A DNA stretch of 21,562 bases, taken from the NCBI GenBank assembly GCA_033557675.1, contig JAWQRM010000547.1, forward strand, positions 1 to 21,562. Reading direction: 5' to 3'. The notes beneath the pieces are model-generated. The model worked only from the letters and a program-made list of their open reading frames with translations, did not search any database and was not told the DNA's origin. The stretch comes from Coptodactyla brooksi. Taxonomy: Eukaryota > Arthropoda > Insecta > Coleoptera > Scarabaeidae. Each line of letters starts with the position of its first letter. The stretch's first letter is position 1. Positions 1 through 9,429 of the stretch are shown here, piece by piece. The position numbers and the translations under genes are program-made.

Positions 1-432
1 CTCGGAGACCGCGCACTCGAGCTCGAAGATCACGCGCCACTACTGAAAGGTTAACCATACTGTGCTCTTCGGGTCAACATGATCCGAAACGGATTTTGAA
101 GTTCTATAATTTTATTATCTTCTATTATGTGTTTGCAAGATTTTGTGACTTTGTTTGCTGGGGCGTAAAGTATAATATTGCCAAACAGTTTTGACAAGAA
201 ATTGTTCTTGTAAAAACTATTTTATTTTTTTTTAAACAAGATTGTTACGTTTATAATCATCGGGTCATTATGACGCAAAGCTACTTAGATTTATTTGACT
301 TTATGTAATTTTATTTTTAACCTTATTTATATGAATACTATAAGTGTATTGGAACTATATACAACCAAGATTACGCATTCATACTGGTCGAATGCGCAAG
401 TCTGCGCATGTCTGGGTATGTCTGTGCGTGCA

Positions 433-1654
433 TACTAATATATCATATAAATAGGGAACGCGGACAGCGCACTTCAGTTTCTTTACCAGCAAAAACAAAT
501 TTAATCAAAGTAATTCCCCTCGCTAGCTACATATTCTTCCCACCTCTCGGGCAGTTTATGGATAACACGCCAAAGTTCCTTCTTTAAAAGTCCTTCTCTT
601 TCGGGACAAACCACTCATCAAACCATGTTCGGACGTCTTCGTAAGAATCGAAGTGCTGCTCAGCGAGCGCGTGGCCCATCGATGGAGACAGGTGGACCAT
701 TTTTGGACCGTAGTAGTTTTGGACCATTTTTGATGCGTTGTCGTGGATGAAAATCAGCTTATCATGTCTTTGTTGATAATCCGGCTTTTTTCACGTAGAG
801 CGCGGTGCAAAGTGATCAGTTGTTGATGTGTGATCAGTGGTGGGCATTGACAGTTTTACCAGGTTTCAACATCTCATAGTACACGATACCCTGCTGATCC
901 CACCAAACGCACAGCAGAGTCTTCCGTCCGAAGCGATTTGGTCTTGGGGAAGATGTTGATGGCTGGCCGGGATTACCCCACGATTTCTTGCGGTTAGAAT
1001 TCTCGTTAGACATATATCCATTTTTCATCGCCAGTCATAATTCAATGCAGGAATGACTTTCTGCTTTGTCAGGCAAGCAAGATCGCGTGTGGTTTGGTAC
1101 CGCTAGACCTGCCTAGCGTTCAATTCATACGTCACCTATTTTCCGATCTTTTGAACATTTTCCATGGCACGTAGGTGCATGGAAATAACGCCCAAATGCT
1201 CGGAAAGCACTTTTTGCGATTAGGTATCGTCCTTATCCAAAAGAGACTGCAATTCATGGTCCCCAACCTTCCTGGGCCGATTTTCAAGTTTCTTGTCGCT
1301 GAGGTCAAAATTACCGTCTTTGAACCGACGAAACCAATCTCTGCACATTGTTTTCGACAAAGCACTGTTGCTATAGGCCTCTAAAAGCAATCGATTCGAA
1401 TCGGCAGCCGATTTCTTCAAATTGAAGTAGAAAAGCGGAGCTTACCGCATATGCTCTTCTCCTGGTACAAAACTAGACATGATTACCAACGGAAAAATGT
1501 ATGTCGTTGTATGAAGTTACTGACGATGTGCACTGATTAATGTTTACAGGTTACAAATTCATAACAAAAAAGTACTGGCGCGTCCATGGTAGCTTAATAC
1601 ACTCACTAACGCCATCTATGAGCAAACAGCGGATTTAAGCTTATAGACCTGGTA
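433..1654 (-). mobile_element. mariner (Tc1/mariner) element inserted in the piggyBac
   Basis: About 1.2 kb, the usual mariner length. The proposed borders are TA dinucleotides at 433-434 and 1653-1654, the mariner target site. Reading inward, the right end (minus strand) starts TACCAGGTCTATAAGC and the left end starts TACTAATATATCATAT. They are only partly alike, so the inverted repeats have decayed or the borders are a few bases off. The piggyBac leader stops at the left border and resumes a few bases past the right border, which independently fixes the insert. The element carries one transposase pseudogene. The insertion postdates the piggyBac copy. Confidence 0.85.
501..1480 (-). pseudogene. 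mariner transposase pseudogene
   Basis: Remnant of a DD34D mariner transposase, which cuts and pastes its element at TA sites. The start is the Met at 1480; it opens MSSFVPGEEHMR and a stop follows at once. The helix-turn-helix part contains CRDWFRRFKDGNFDLSD (1220-1420). The first catalytic Asp lies in IMTGDEKW (codon 1027-1029), followed in another frame by VWWDQQGIVYYEMLKPG (834-1028). The second Asp lies in IFIHDNAS (codon 740-742). The third Asp block is missing: after HDNAS the sequence jumps to MGHALAEQHF, so some tens of residues including the proline-rich motif were lost. The C-terminus EEYVASEGNYFD and its stop (501-503) are intact. Several frameshifts and stops are present. It resembles the mellifera/irritans type of mariner. 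Dead as an enzyme. Confidence 0.93.
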
Positions 1655-1759
1655 TATATAGCGTTGAACAAACATCATTATAAATAATGGCGAGAAATTA
1701 TACCTAAATTGTACAATGTAGGTAATAATGTTACTGTTAGTACTTATAATGTATTTGTG

Positions 1760-1792
1760 AATGCATTATAATATGTTTCATTATAATGCATT
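1760..1792. repeat. perfect 13-bp inverted repeat, 7-base loop
   Basis: Arms AATGCATTATAAT (1760-1772) and ATTATAATGCATT (1780-1792) are exact reverse complements around ATGTTTC. The arm sequence AATGCATTATAAT occurs again near 3580. It could be the end of a small foldback element or simple AT-rich palindrome growth. Confidence 0.85.
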
Positions 1793-1904
1793 ATCATTAT
1801 AATTCATTATTATAACGAATTGGGCAAACTGATGGTGACTCCCTATATGATGTCAAGAGAACGTAAACCTCGTACTCAACAGACCACTGCCCTAATAAAG
1901 AAAA

Positions 1905-1931
1905 TCGCCATGTTCAAGATGAACATGGCGA
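1905..1931. repeat. perfect 12-bp hairpin, 3-base loop
   Basis: Arms TCGCCATGTTCA (1905-1916) and TGAACATGGCGA (1920-1931) pair perfectly around AGA. The GC content is higher than in the flanks. No gene adjoins it. A near-zero loop suggests a recent inverted duplication or a replication-slippage palindrome rather than an RNA gene; its function is unknown. Confidence 0.85.
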
Positions 1932-2330
1932 AGTAGCAGTGTCATCTGGTGCAATCAATACATACGCTTTATGTTTCAATAGCAGACTATTGTGAGGGAA
2001 TTTAGTTTACTTTTTACCAGGTCAATGCACCTGGTACTTAGGTTTTTACCCAACCAATTTTTTTAACCAATTTATTACGATATTATGCAATTCGGTTATT
2101 ATATATGTTCTACATCCCAATTTTCTATACCGTTTATTGCTAATTTGCTACTAGCTAGCGAGATATTACATACTGTGAGACATTGCGGTAAATAACTATG
2201 GGTAATTAACGTAAGATCGGTAATTTATATTATTACGCTATTAAGAACTATTTTGCAAATTACAGTAATAACGCGCTTTTCATCTACCTAATGGGATCTA
2301 ATAATGTGTTAGTACTTAGTTTCGTATCAG

Positions 2331-2960
2331 CTTTAACACAAAACGCACAGCAAAAGCAAACCGAGCGACGAGAGTATGATAAATGGGCGCGTTGATAATA
2401 GTGCGCTGACAAATTGTTACATCCGTCAGGTTCAATTGTCGTTAACGAGTCGACGAGCGGTGCCACCTATGAAGAGGAACGGGCGGAGATCTAATCGCGG
2501 GAGCGGGAAATTGAAACCTCGTCCTAAGTCGCCGCCGAGAGTAAAATTGAAAACGGCGATGGCAATAAATTCCAATTAAAGCTCGAACGATAGCCGCGTT
2601 CGGGTCGGGATGCCCGCGCACGCAGATTAAAAGAACCCGCGCGTATCAACCGACTCGAACGTATAGCGCGGGAGAGCAGAGCGTAAATAGACGACGCTCT
2701 GCTTTGCCGTTTTATGTACAGGGCATCGCCGACCGCGACGTCGACGCATCCATATTCAATCGAACGGATCCGCCGATCGCCAACCGCGGAAAGCTTATCT
2801 ACCGAACGACTCTCTAGAGGCTATAGACTCAATGGATACGATCATCGGACTCTATCACGCTATTTACGGTCTGACAAAACTCGTGAGACAGTCGGTGTTA
2901 ACACGGCGTCCGCTGACCGCGGTCTGGAAAAAGGTTTAGACCGTACATGAACCTACATGG
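2331..2960. other. GC- and CpG-rich island of unknown origin
   Basis: By hand count 2581-2940 is about 54% GC and rich in CpG, against AT-rich flanks. Open stretches on the plus strand at 2376-2579 (67 codons, basic, C-terminal half rich in Arg, Pro and Lys) and 2714-2950 (78 codons, rich in Arg, Ser and Thr) match no family I recognise. Two inverted repeats are present: CCCGCGC/GCGCGGG (2636-2642 and 2666-2672) and AGCAGAGCGT/ACGCTCTGCT (2675-2684 and 2694-2703). It could be a host promoter or exon, or a recent insertion of foreign base composition. It ends abruptly at the hAT-like terminal sequence near 2971. No function is assigned. Confidence 0.4.
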
Positions 2961-2968
2961 GATGATCC

Positions 2969-3050
2969 AAGGGGTCCGTGGTAAGTAAAAATTATTTTGG
3001 GGGTCCGCGAAGAACTACTAGGGGTGCGCGAAAAAGACGGAAGGTTTTGA
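2969..3050 (+). mobile_element. hAT-like terminal fragment (GGGGTCCGCG repeats)
   Basis: Three spaced copies of a G-rich block: GGGGTCCGTG (2971-2980), GGGGTCCGCG (3000-3009) and GGGGTGCGCG (3021-3030). These are followed by GAAAAAGACGGAAGG and a decayed end. From memory, subterminal blocks of this kind are typical of ZBED-type hAT elements, where they precede the right-hand inverted repeat. The fragment lies about 1 kb upstream of the hAT transposase and points the same way. It is therefore more likely the tail of a separate non-autonomous copy than the left end of that gene's element. Confidence 0.4.
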
Positions 3051-4036
3051 GATAAAAAATTACAAAATAAAAAGCGACCCTGCATAGTTGCAATAACCTC
3101 GGTTATTTATGATTTATTTTATTGTTAATTAGTTCCTTGAGTTCCAATATTTTTAATCAAATATTGCCTCTATAATTCTAATATCATTATTCTTCATAGA
3201 TTTATGTATAATTCCTGCACCAGATATTAAAATTTGAAGAACATATGCGTTTGTTTACACTTTTTTGTCATGAAAAACTATATTTTGATAGGACAGAATT
3301 ATTAGTAAAATGAGCGCTATTGAGTAGTTTTTATAGTAGCATAGCATGTGACTACAGCCATTCACAATAATTTTGATAATTTGAATCAACAATTTACAAC
3401 TGTTCAATGTGTCATATGAAGTGTACGTAAGAAAGTGATACAAAGAGTGATTTAAGTTACCTACCTAATCGAAAATCACCTTACCTATCTACGTAAGTAT
3501 TTTGGCCAGTGCTGTGAAGTTAACCATAGATTCCAGCCATAGATTAAAAAAAATTATAATACGGTATTTATTGTAACTAATGCATTATAATAGTAACTAT
3601 ACTACATATTTAGATATAAATAACTACCAGGAAAAGATTTTAATACGTTTTTTTTATCTATTAATTAAATGACGTATTTGTCTGTATCACCTACTGAGAC
3701 AAGTTAATATTTTAGTTGGTGTCAATTTATTTCTTGTGTTGTGTCGGACGCTTTTCTCATGATGTATAAGTGCAAATTGTGCTATTATATTTTTTGTCAG
3801 TATTATAGTGTAAGTAATTAAGACTGAAGAACGCTAAATAAAGATTATTCCCGTGGGTGCCTCCTACTATAAATTCGAAAAGTAAGTATAATACAACCTA
3901 AACCTGAGTTTGTATTAACCGTATTAACCTTCTTAATCTCATGACGGTTTACACGCGCTATATCTGCGTTTAGTTCTTGTAATCTGAGGATCTAAATTTA
4001 ATTGATTAATTTTTTCTTTGCAGACACAAGAACAAT
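3051..4036 (+). other. AT-rich 5' flank and leader of the hAT gene
   Basis: No coding sequence is recognised. The last ~200 bases look like a transcribed leader with an intron. A pyrimidine tract, TTTTTTCTTTGCAG, ends at 4023, 13 bases before the transposase ATG. Two GTAAGT donor-like sites lie upstream, at 3810 and 3882. An intron of 142 or 214 bases in the 5' leader is therefore possible. The sequence near 3509 (CAGTGCTGTGAAG) could be the decayed left end of the element, but no matching right end was found. The remainder, 3051-3500, is featureless AT-rich DNA. Confidence 0.35.
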
Positions 4037-5796
4037 ATGAGCGAGTCGAAGAAAAAATGTAGACAGTAGACTGTCGAATATTTAAAATATGGCTTTATTC
4101 CATTACCAACAAACAATACGTTACTATGTTAACAATGTGCCTCCATTGCAGTAAAACTTTGTCAAACTACTCCATGAAACTATCAAAACTTAAAGAGCAT
4201 TTGACAAAAGTCCATAGTGACAAGAAAGATAAAGAAAATTGTATACTTTGTTTTGTAACGGCAAAAAAAATATTTGAAAACTCCTTCATTACAACAACTG
4301 TTTGCGACATCATCTGGACGAGACGACGATGAACTTTGCGCTTCTTATAATATTTCTTTACTAATTGCTAAATCCGGAAAGTCACATGCGATCGGTGAAA
4401 ATCTCATTCCACCGGCTGGAAGTGAATTAATACACACAATGCTACATGAACCAGCTTCCTATATTATAAAAAGAATCCCACTGAGTAATAATACGGTACA
4501 AAGAAGAATTAATGAAATGGCACAGGACGTTGAAAACTCTTTATGTGCTTATTTAAAAACAACTCAATTCTCTATGCAGCTTGACGTGTCAACTTTGCTA
4601 GGAAATGAAGCTTCACTTTTGGCTTACGTAAGATTTATAAGAAACGAAATAATTTACCAAGAACTGTTATTCTCCAAATTTTTGGAAGTAGATGCTCAAG
4701 GTGAAACAATTTTTAATACAGTAAAAACATTTTTCGAAGAAAAAGATATATAATTATACCGTTATAAATATACTTCAGCAATGATAGGATGACACCGAGG
4801 TTTTCCAGCATACTTAAAAGAAGCTCTGCCGAATATATTAACTGTACATTGTGTCATTTATCAACAACATTTGGTCGCCAAAAATCTTAATGAACACTTA
4901 CATGTCTCATTAAATTATGTCATTAAAGCCGTTAATAAAACCAAAAGTATTAGCTTGAATTTCAGATTATTCACCCAACTTTGCTCGGAAAGTGATGAAG
5001 AATACACTCGTTCACTACTTAATACAGAAGTTCGATGGTTGTCTAAAAGTGCATGTTTGGATAGATTTTATGGACTGTTTGATCCAGTATTACAATTCTT
5101 AGAAAACAAAGACAATAATTTACGATTTAATTTAATTAATTCCAAAAACGACATAGCTTATTTGACTGCCAAATTTAATGAAATAAATTTGAAATTACAA
5201 AGTGATAAATTAAATTTTATCAAAACTAAATGTATAATATCTGCATTTGTTATAAAACTTTTGTTATGCAGAATTTGGGGAGAGGAGAATGTTCACAGTT
5301 TCCAAATCTTGTGAAATTACAGAAAACTGATAAAGATTTGCTGGCTTATTATCAACACTTAACATATCTACGCTCTGACTTTAGTGGAAGATTTAATAAC
5401 ATTCTCCACATTAATATATCAGATTGGGTATTGGACCCTTATTCAAGTAGGATAGAAGTCTCAGATGCGCTGATATCAATACAAGAGCAGCTTATTGAAA
5501 TATCCATGAATGAAGAGCTAAAACTAAAGTTTAAAGAAGGATTCCACCAATTGTGGTTACAAAGACAGATTCCAATTTTGTACCCCGCATTATGGACTAT
5601 TGTATACAAGTTGTCGATTGCTTTTTCGTCATCATATTTGGTAGAACCTGGATTTAGTGCAGTGACAAACGTTATTACGAAGAAACGAAACTGACCACAA
5701 ATTACTGATCGTGGTGTCTTACGAATGTTATTGACGAAAATGGAGCCAAACATAAACAAACTGGTATCACCTCATCAGATTCATCCTTCTCACTAA
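4037..5796 (+). pseudogene. ZBED5-like hAT transposase pseudogene
   Basis: Nearly full-length relic of the hAT transposase lineage that gave rise to ZBED5/SCAND3-type proteins. It starts at the ATG at 4037 (MSESKKK). In order: a BED zinc-finger region with CLHCSKTLSN and KLKEHLTKVHSDKKDK (from 4126); LLIAKSGKSHAIGENLI; IPLSNNTVQRRI; and the first catalytic Asp in FSMQLDVSTL (codon 4583-4585). The stretch around 4745-4800 is decayed: the second Asp motif is unreadable and stops appear. Then come NTEVRWLSKSACLDRF (4871-5314) and, after a frameshift near 5280, the C-terminal dimerisation region with FSSSYLVEPGFSAVTN (5230-5694). The end ...HQIHPSH and its stop (5794-5796) are preserved past one internal stop (5692). 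Frameshifts near 4120, at the A8 run at 4263-4270, and near 5280, plus at least four stops, rule out a functional product. Confidence 0.93.
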
Positions 5797-5864
5797 AAAT
5801 TATAAATACACTTATGAATGTTTTAAAACTCAATTGCATTTTTCTTTTGTTTTCTTAAAACGTT

Positions 5865-5888
5865 AAAAATGTGTTATTACACATTTTT
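5865..5888. repeat. perfect 10-bp hairpin in the hAT 3' region
   Basis: Arms AAAAATGTGT (5865-5874) and ACACATTTTT (5879-5888) around TATT, about 70 bases after the hAT stop. It may sit in the element's 3' untranslated or subterminal region. The element's right inverted repeat was not found, and the next transposase begins by about 5941. Confidence 0.7.
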
Positions 5889-5940
5889 GGGAAAAGATGA
5901 CAGGTACGAATGAAATTATTTTTTTTTGTATTTAAACCAG

Positions 5941-6549
5941 GGACAAGGTAAGATAAAGTCATGTACGATGTACACCTTCTAGTCTTTACCTGCAAACACA
6001 ACTCCAGTGTGTCAACCCTTGGATCAGGGCATAATCCAAAATTTTAAGGATCATTACAGAGGTTTTATTTTGAAGCACATATTATCAAAAATGGATGGAG
6101 CCAATTCAGCATCACAGCTGGCAAGATGTATTAATGAACTTGAAGCTTTATACTTCATTAAAGCTTCGTAGGATGAAGTTGAAACAGCGACTTTTAAAAA
6201 TTGCTTTCGTAAAGCAGCATTCGTAAGAAATAATTGCATCCTTTTAGAGTTTGATGCCGAGGATGAATTTCCATTGTCAACACTTTTAAATCTACAATAC
6301 AGGTTCTCCGAATTAAGTGATAAAAATTTGGAAAAATTTCTAAATACCGATGAGCTAGTTCACATTGAGAATCACAACATAAAAATTCAATTACAAAATG
6401 AAAATGACACTATGGGAGTAAATGATTCAAAGGACAAAGAGGACGAAGTCAATGACCAAACCCCTGATTCGATAAAATCATATGATAGAGCAGTGAAGCA
6501 AAATGCCCGTTTGAAACGCTTTGCAATAGATGACTTTATAGCATTATAA
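5941..6549 (+). pseudogene. Tigger/pogo transposase C-terminal fragment (TIGD4/6-like)
   Basis: C-terminal part of a DDE_1 transposase of the pogo/Tigger group, which inserts at TA sites. One reading frame runs from about 5941 to the stop at 6547-6549. It holds LPANTTPVCQPLDQGII (from 5986), where the Asp of PLDQG is the third catalytic residue. Next come the basic helix NFKDHYRGFILKHILSKM and a segment ending NCFRKAAFVRNN that matches the conserved C-terminal helices. An acidic tail ends RFAIDDFIAL. One stop (6169-6171) and another just before LPANTT interrupt it. The DNA-binding domains and first two Asp residues are absent, so it is 5'-truncated. It directly follows the hAT remnant, which may have replaced its 5' part. 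It differs clearly in sequence from the Tigger at 8008-9097. Confidence 0.8.
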
Positions 6550-8007
6550 CATTTAAAAAAAATTGGAAAGTCATTTTGCAAAATCATCAGTAGAAATGGA
6601 AGCAAGCCAAGTGTTAATAGACGAAAATTTATAAATATTCTCAACCCACGTAAATTAATTTTTAAACTTTTAATATACATACATGAATTTTCGGAAATAC
6701 TGTTTTTTATTTATTACCTAAAAATGCAGGTGAAATAAATAATTGGTTTCGAGCTATCCCACAAATGGATATCTCCTATAGTCGGACGAAAACACTGGAA
6801 TCATACGAGGAGCGTAATTTAGTGCGACTTCATTTCAGATTAGAGTATACATCCATAAAGCAAAGTCGATTAAAACGTAGTTGAAAATACATTATAAACA
6901 TAAAATTTATGTATGAGTACCACGGTAAATCTAATATATTATCTTACCTAATACTTGTAAAATCAATAGAAAAATAATTAAAGATTATTATTTTATTTTA
7001 ATGGTTTAATTATTTTAATATGCTCTTCGACAGACTTATTTGCGTATTGTGTATCTATTATGAGGCGACGCACATCGTGCTCTGAATGCTCAATTGTAGA
7101 ACCACTTTGTTGTGCAGTACAGTGAGTAGCCCTACAGTGAACAATTTAATTAAAGCACACTCTAAGGAAATTTAATATAAAACAGCAATATAGCATAGTT
7201 ACAATAAATTCATACAGATCAAATAGGCAATAAAATATTCCCCTAGTACGAATAATTGGCTAAAAACATACAAAATGACAAAATAATTGTTATATTGTGC
7301 AGTTGTACACATAAACATGCTTTTTATTTCAGAAACAAATGCTGGTTAACTGGCTTCTACAATTTGAAAGGAGTATGTTTTCCAATGATCTGCAACTTAT
7401 GAATTGTGTCAAATAATCGCAGAATAAATTGGTAAAGGAATAAATCAGATGTTTTCTAATAAACGGACCTATTAATTGTTACGGAACATTTCTATAACGG
7501 ATTAATATGTGTATTGTTTGCCAGATAGACGATAGATGTTTTTAATACGTATTGATTGTTGTACATAAGAAACAACCATTGAAACTAAGTACTACTGCGT
7601 CTTTTGGAGCAAAAATTAATATGAAACTGTCTTTTTATTCATATTTCTCCAAATATTTATCCACTGTTTCTTCAAAAATTTCGAATCCAAGTAGAGCCAG
7701 TTTTGCAGTAAGGCTGTGAATGCTTGAAATGCTTTGAATGCTTGAATCGATCCTTCCTCACACACACACACAAAATTGTATGATTTGTACCATTCGATAT
7801 CGCGTAACGATTCATGATTATTTTCCCATTTGTTTAGGAAAGAACAATTGTAAATTATTTTTATGATTGACAGCTTTCAAATAGCGCGCATTCTAAAATT
7901 CCAGCTCCGTTTGGTCTATTGTAGGCGAACTTCAAAAATGCATTTATATAAAGAATTGGTGTAAACGAAATGAAATTAAAATAATGAAATTCATAGTATT
8001 GTTAGGA
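6550..8007. other. non-coding stretch between two Tigger elements
   Basis: No gene is recognised. The first 250 bases are presumably the 3' region of the preceding Tigger; CTCCTATAGTCGGAC near 6774 resembles the subterminal sequence of pogo-type elements, but no clean inverted repeat is seen. A run of CAGTGAACAATT type at 7124-7145 is too short to call an end. Near 7714-7746 GAATGCTTGA-like words repeat three times, followed by a short CA microsatellite at 7759-7772. The rest is unremarkable AT-rich DNA. Confidence 0.4.
7759..7772. repeat. (CA)7 microsatellite
   Basis: Seven exact CA units, just downstream of an imperfect GAATGCTTGA triplication (7714-7746). Ordinary simple repeat. Confidence 0.9.
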
Positions 8008-9097
8008 AGGGAGAGGCAGTTAGTTCGGATAAAAGAACAGCAGATGCCTAGTGGAAGAATTTGCAAACTTTATCAACTCTGATGGTTACGAGTAGTACAG
8101 TCACGTTACGTATAATCCGCGTTAAGTTTTTAATGGCGATGAAAGTCGACTTTGTGGAAAGTATGGCCAAGAAGGACCTACATAAACCAACAGGAAAAAT
8201 TACTGCCTGGCCACAAACAAATGAAGAACAGGCATACCTTTTTAATGCGCGCTAATGTAAGTGGGAATTGTAAAATTAAGGTTCTTTAAATTTACCACTC
8301 TAAAAATTCGTGTGTTTTGAAACATAATAAAGTGCTGAAGGGTAAACGTCCGGTATTGTGAAGAGCGAATAGCAGAGTTGGGTAACAAGATTATTTTTTA
8401 TGATGTAGTTGACTGAAGTTTTTGCGCCAACTGTCAAGACATACTTAGAGGAAAATAATTTGCCCCCTATATGTCTGCGGATTATGGACAACGCTTCTGC
8501 TTATCCTGCAAGTATGGAAGAAGACGTTGATGTTGACCATTCCTCTCATCCAGCCCATAGATCAACAAATAATTTCTGATTTCAAGAAGTTATATCCAAA
8601 GGCTTTCTTCCAAATGTTTTCATGTGACCGACTTCCATAGCCGCCACTGCATAAATCTCACAGGCAAGGCATCGAACAATGTCTCTAAACGCATGTTTCA
8701 ATCTGCCTTGAGGAGACTTTAGCCAGGTTGTGTACTTGATAGACGTCGAGAAGACAGATGTAACTCCAGTAAACGAAATTGTTACTATTGGCAAGAGTTG
8801 GACGTCAACGAGAAGGATGTGAGGATGTTCCACTCAGGAGATGAGGAGGAAGAGATGGTATATGTTTCAAGTCCTGAGGTTAAAGAAATTTGTAGCAGGT
8901 AGAGTGAACTGCAGGTTTTAATTGAGAAACATCACTCTAACAAAACTGTGAGCAGCAGCACACTGGAGATTTTAAATGACAATGTGATGACCTGTTTTCG
9001 GAAAATTATTCAACAAAGCAAAAGACAAATGTTTCTAGATCATTATTTTGTGAAAATGAAAACTAGTCATAATGTCAGCAATCGAACCACTTCCTAG
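8008..9097 (+). pseudogene. Tigger transposase pseudogene (jerky/TIGD1-like)
   Basis: DDE_1 transposase relic lacking its N-terminal DNA-binding domains. Read across several frames: EEFANFINSDGY (8052-8087); the first catalytic Asp in FNGDES (codon 8138-8140); RTYINQ; HKQMKNRHTFLMRANVSG (about 8212-8266); a decayed stretch; then YLEENNLPPICLRIMDNAS with the second Asp (codon 8487-8489). In another frame, IQPIDQQIISDFKKLYPKA carries the third Asp (codon 8560-8562). The second-to-third Asp spacing is only about 24 codons, shorter than usual, so a small deletion removed the intervening loop. The C-terminal part includes LDVNEKDVRMFHSGDEEEE and ends at a stop at 9095-9097. The overall match to Tigger is strong, but the gene is heavily frameshifted and non-functional. 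The following terminus (9200-9330) belongs to it. Confidence 0.9.
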
Positions 9098-9199
9098 GTT
9101 ATAAACAAGAGAAAAATACCAGAAACACCTTCACAGTTGTGCAACGTTATTATTATGTTATATTATTTATCTTTCACACATAAATTTATACAAAAAGCC

Positions 9200-9330
9200 A
9201 AAAACCAGTATGTTTCTGAAGTGAGCGAACGGATTAATAGTATTTGCATTAATTCCAATGAAAAAAATTGTTTCTGTTCGCGAACATTTCGGTTCGCGCA
9301 TGGCGTCAAGAAAGGAATTAAGTACCACTG
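9200..9330 (+). mobile_element. right terminus of the Tigger element
   Basis: Read on the minus strand from 9330, the sequence opens CAGTGGTACTTAATTCC and then carries a run of GTTCGCGAACAGAAAC type (about 9274-9289). It continues with an AATTAATG...ATTAATCCGTTC block, an arrangement I recall from insect Tigger inverted repeats. A TA at 9331-9332 follows directly and is the expected target dinucleotide. The matching left end was not found, consistent with 5' loss. Confidence 0.6.
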
Positions 9331-9429
9331 TATATTGAACGCGGTTCTATTTTTACCAAACCTGTATGTATAGCATAGAGTGTATTTTTGGCCTTTTTTG
9401 TGTTAAGATTTTGTTTACTCTTTTGGAAT

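Larger units (their letters stand above)
51..1739 (+). mobile_element. piggyBac-like element, 5' end, internally deleted and split by a mariner
   Basis: A DNA transposon remnant. It begins with the tetranucleotide TTAA, the piggyBac target site, followed by a terminal sequence containing ATCCGAAACGGATTTT. Positions 51-432 align with the reverse complement of 11234-11541, the 5' end of the better-preserved copy on the other strand; this copy has two extra insertions of tens of bases within the leader. After the mariner (433-1654) the match resumes at 1661-1695 with the same leader and start context, ATAATGGCGAG. The sequence then jumps straight to the segment just before the catalytic motif (1697-1739 matches the reverse complement of about 10637-10680). 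So roughly 200 codons were deleted between the start and the first catalytic Asp. No matching 3' end was found. Family assignment is firm through the second copy; the exact right border is uncertain. Confidence 0.8.
1740..2330. other. AT-rich non-coding stretch with small palindromes
   Basis: No coding region is recognisable. The stretch is dominated by ATTATAATGCAT-type sequence and holds two strong perfect hairpins (1760-1792 and 1905-1931, listed separately). A smaller one at 2015-2036 (TACCAGGT, 6-base loop, ACCTGGTA) has an arm identical to the first eight bases of the right terminus of the neighbouring mariner. The rest (2040-2330) shows nothing I can assign. Confidence 0.5.

Noticed and set aside
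2740..2820. Cluster of palindromic hexamers (GTCGAC, GGATCC, CCGCGG, AAGCTT, TCTAGA) suggesting a cloning vector
   Set aside because: The sites are spaced by normal sequence, do not follow any known polylinker order, and a CpG-rich 54% GC region gives such palindromes often. Not supported as contamination.
5439..5759. 106-codon open frame on the minus strand
   Set aside because: It lies antisense to the hAT dimerisation region, which is clearly the real coding strand. Shadow frame.
6387..6680. 97-codon minus-strand frame
   Set aside because: Antisense to the acidic tail of the TIGD4/6-like transposase, whose Asp/Glu-rich codons give Phe/Leu/Ser-rich complements.
8582..8833. 83-codon open frame on the minus strand
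   Set aside because: Antisense to the Tigger segment that follows the third catalytic Asp. Shadow frame.
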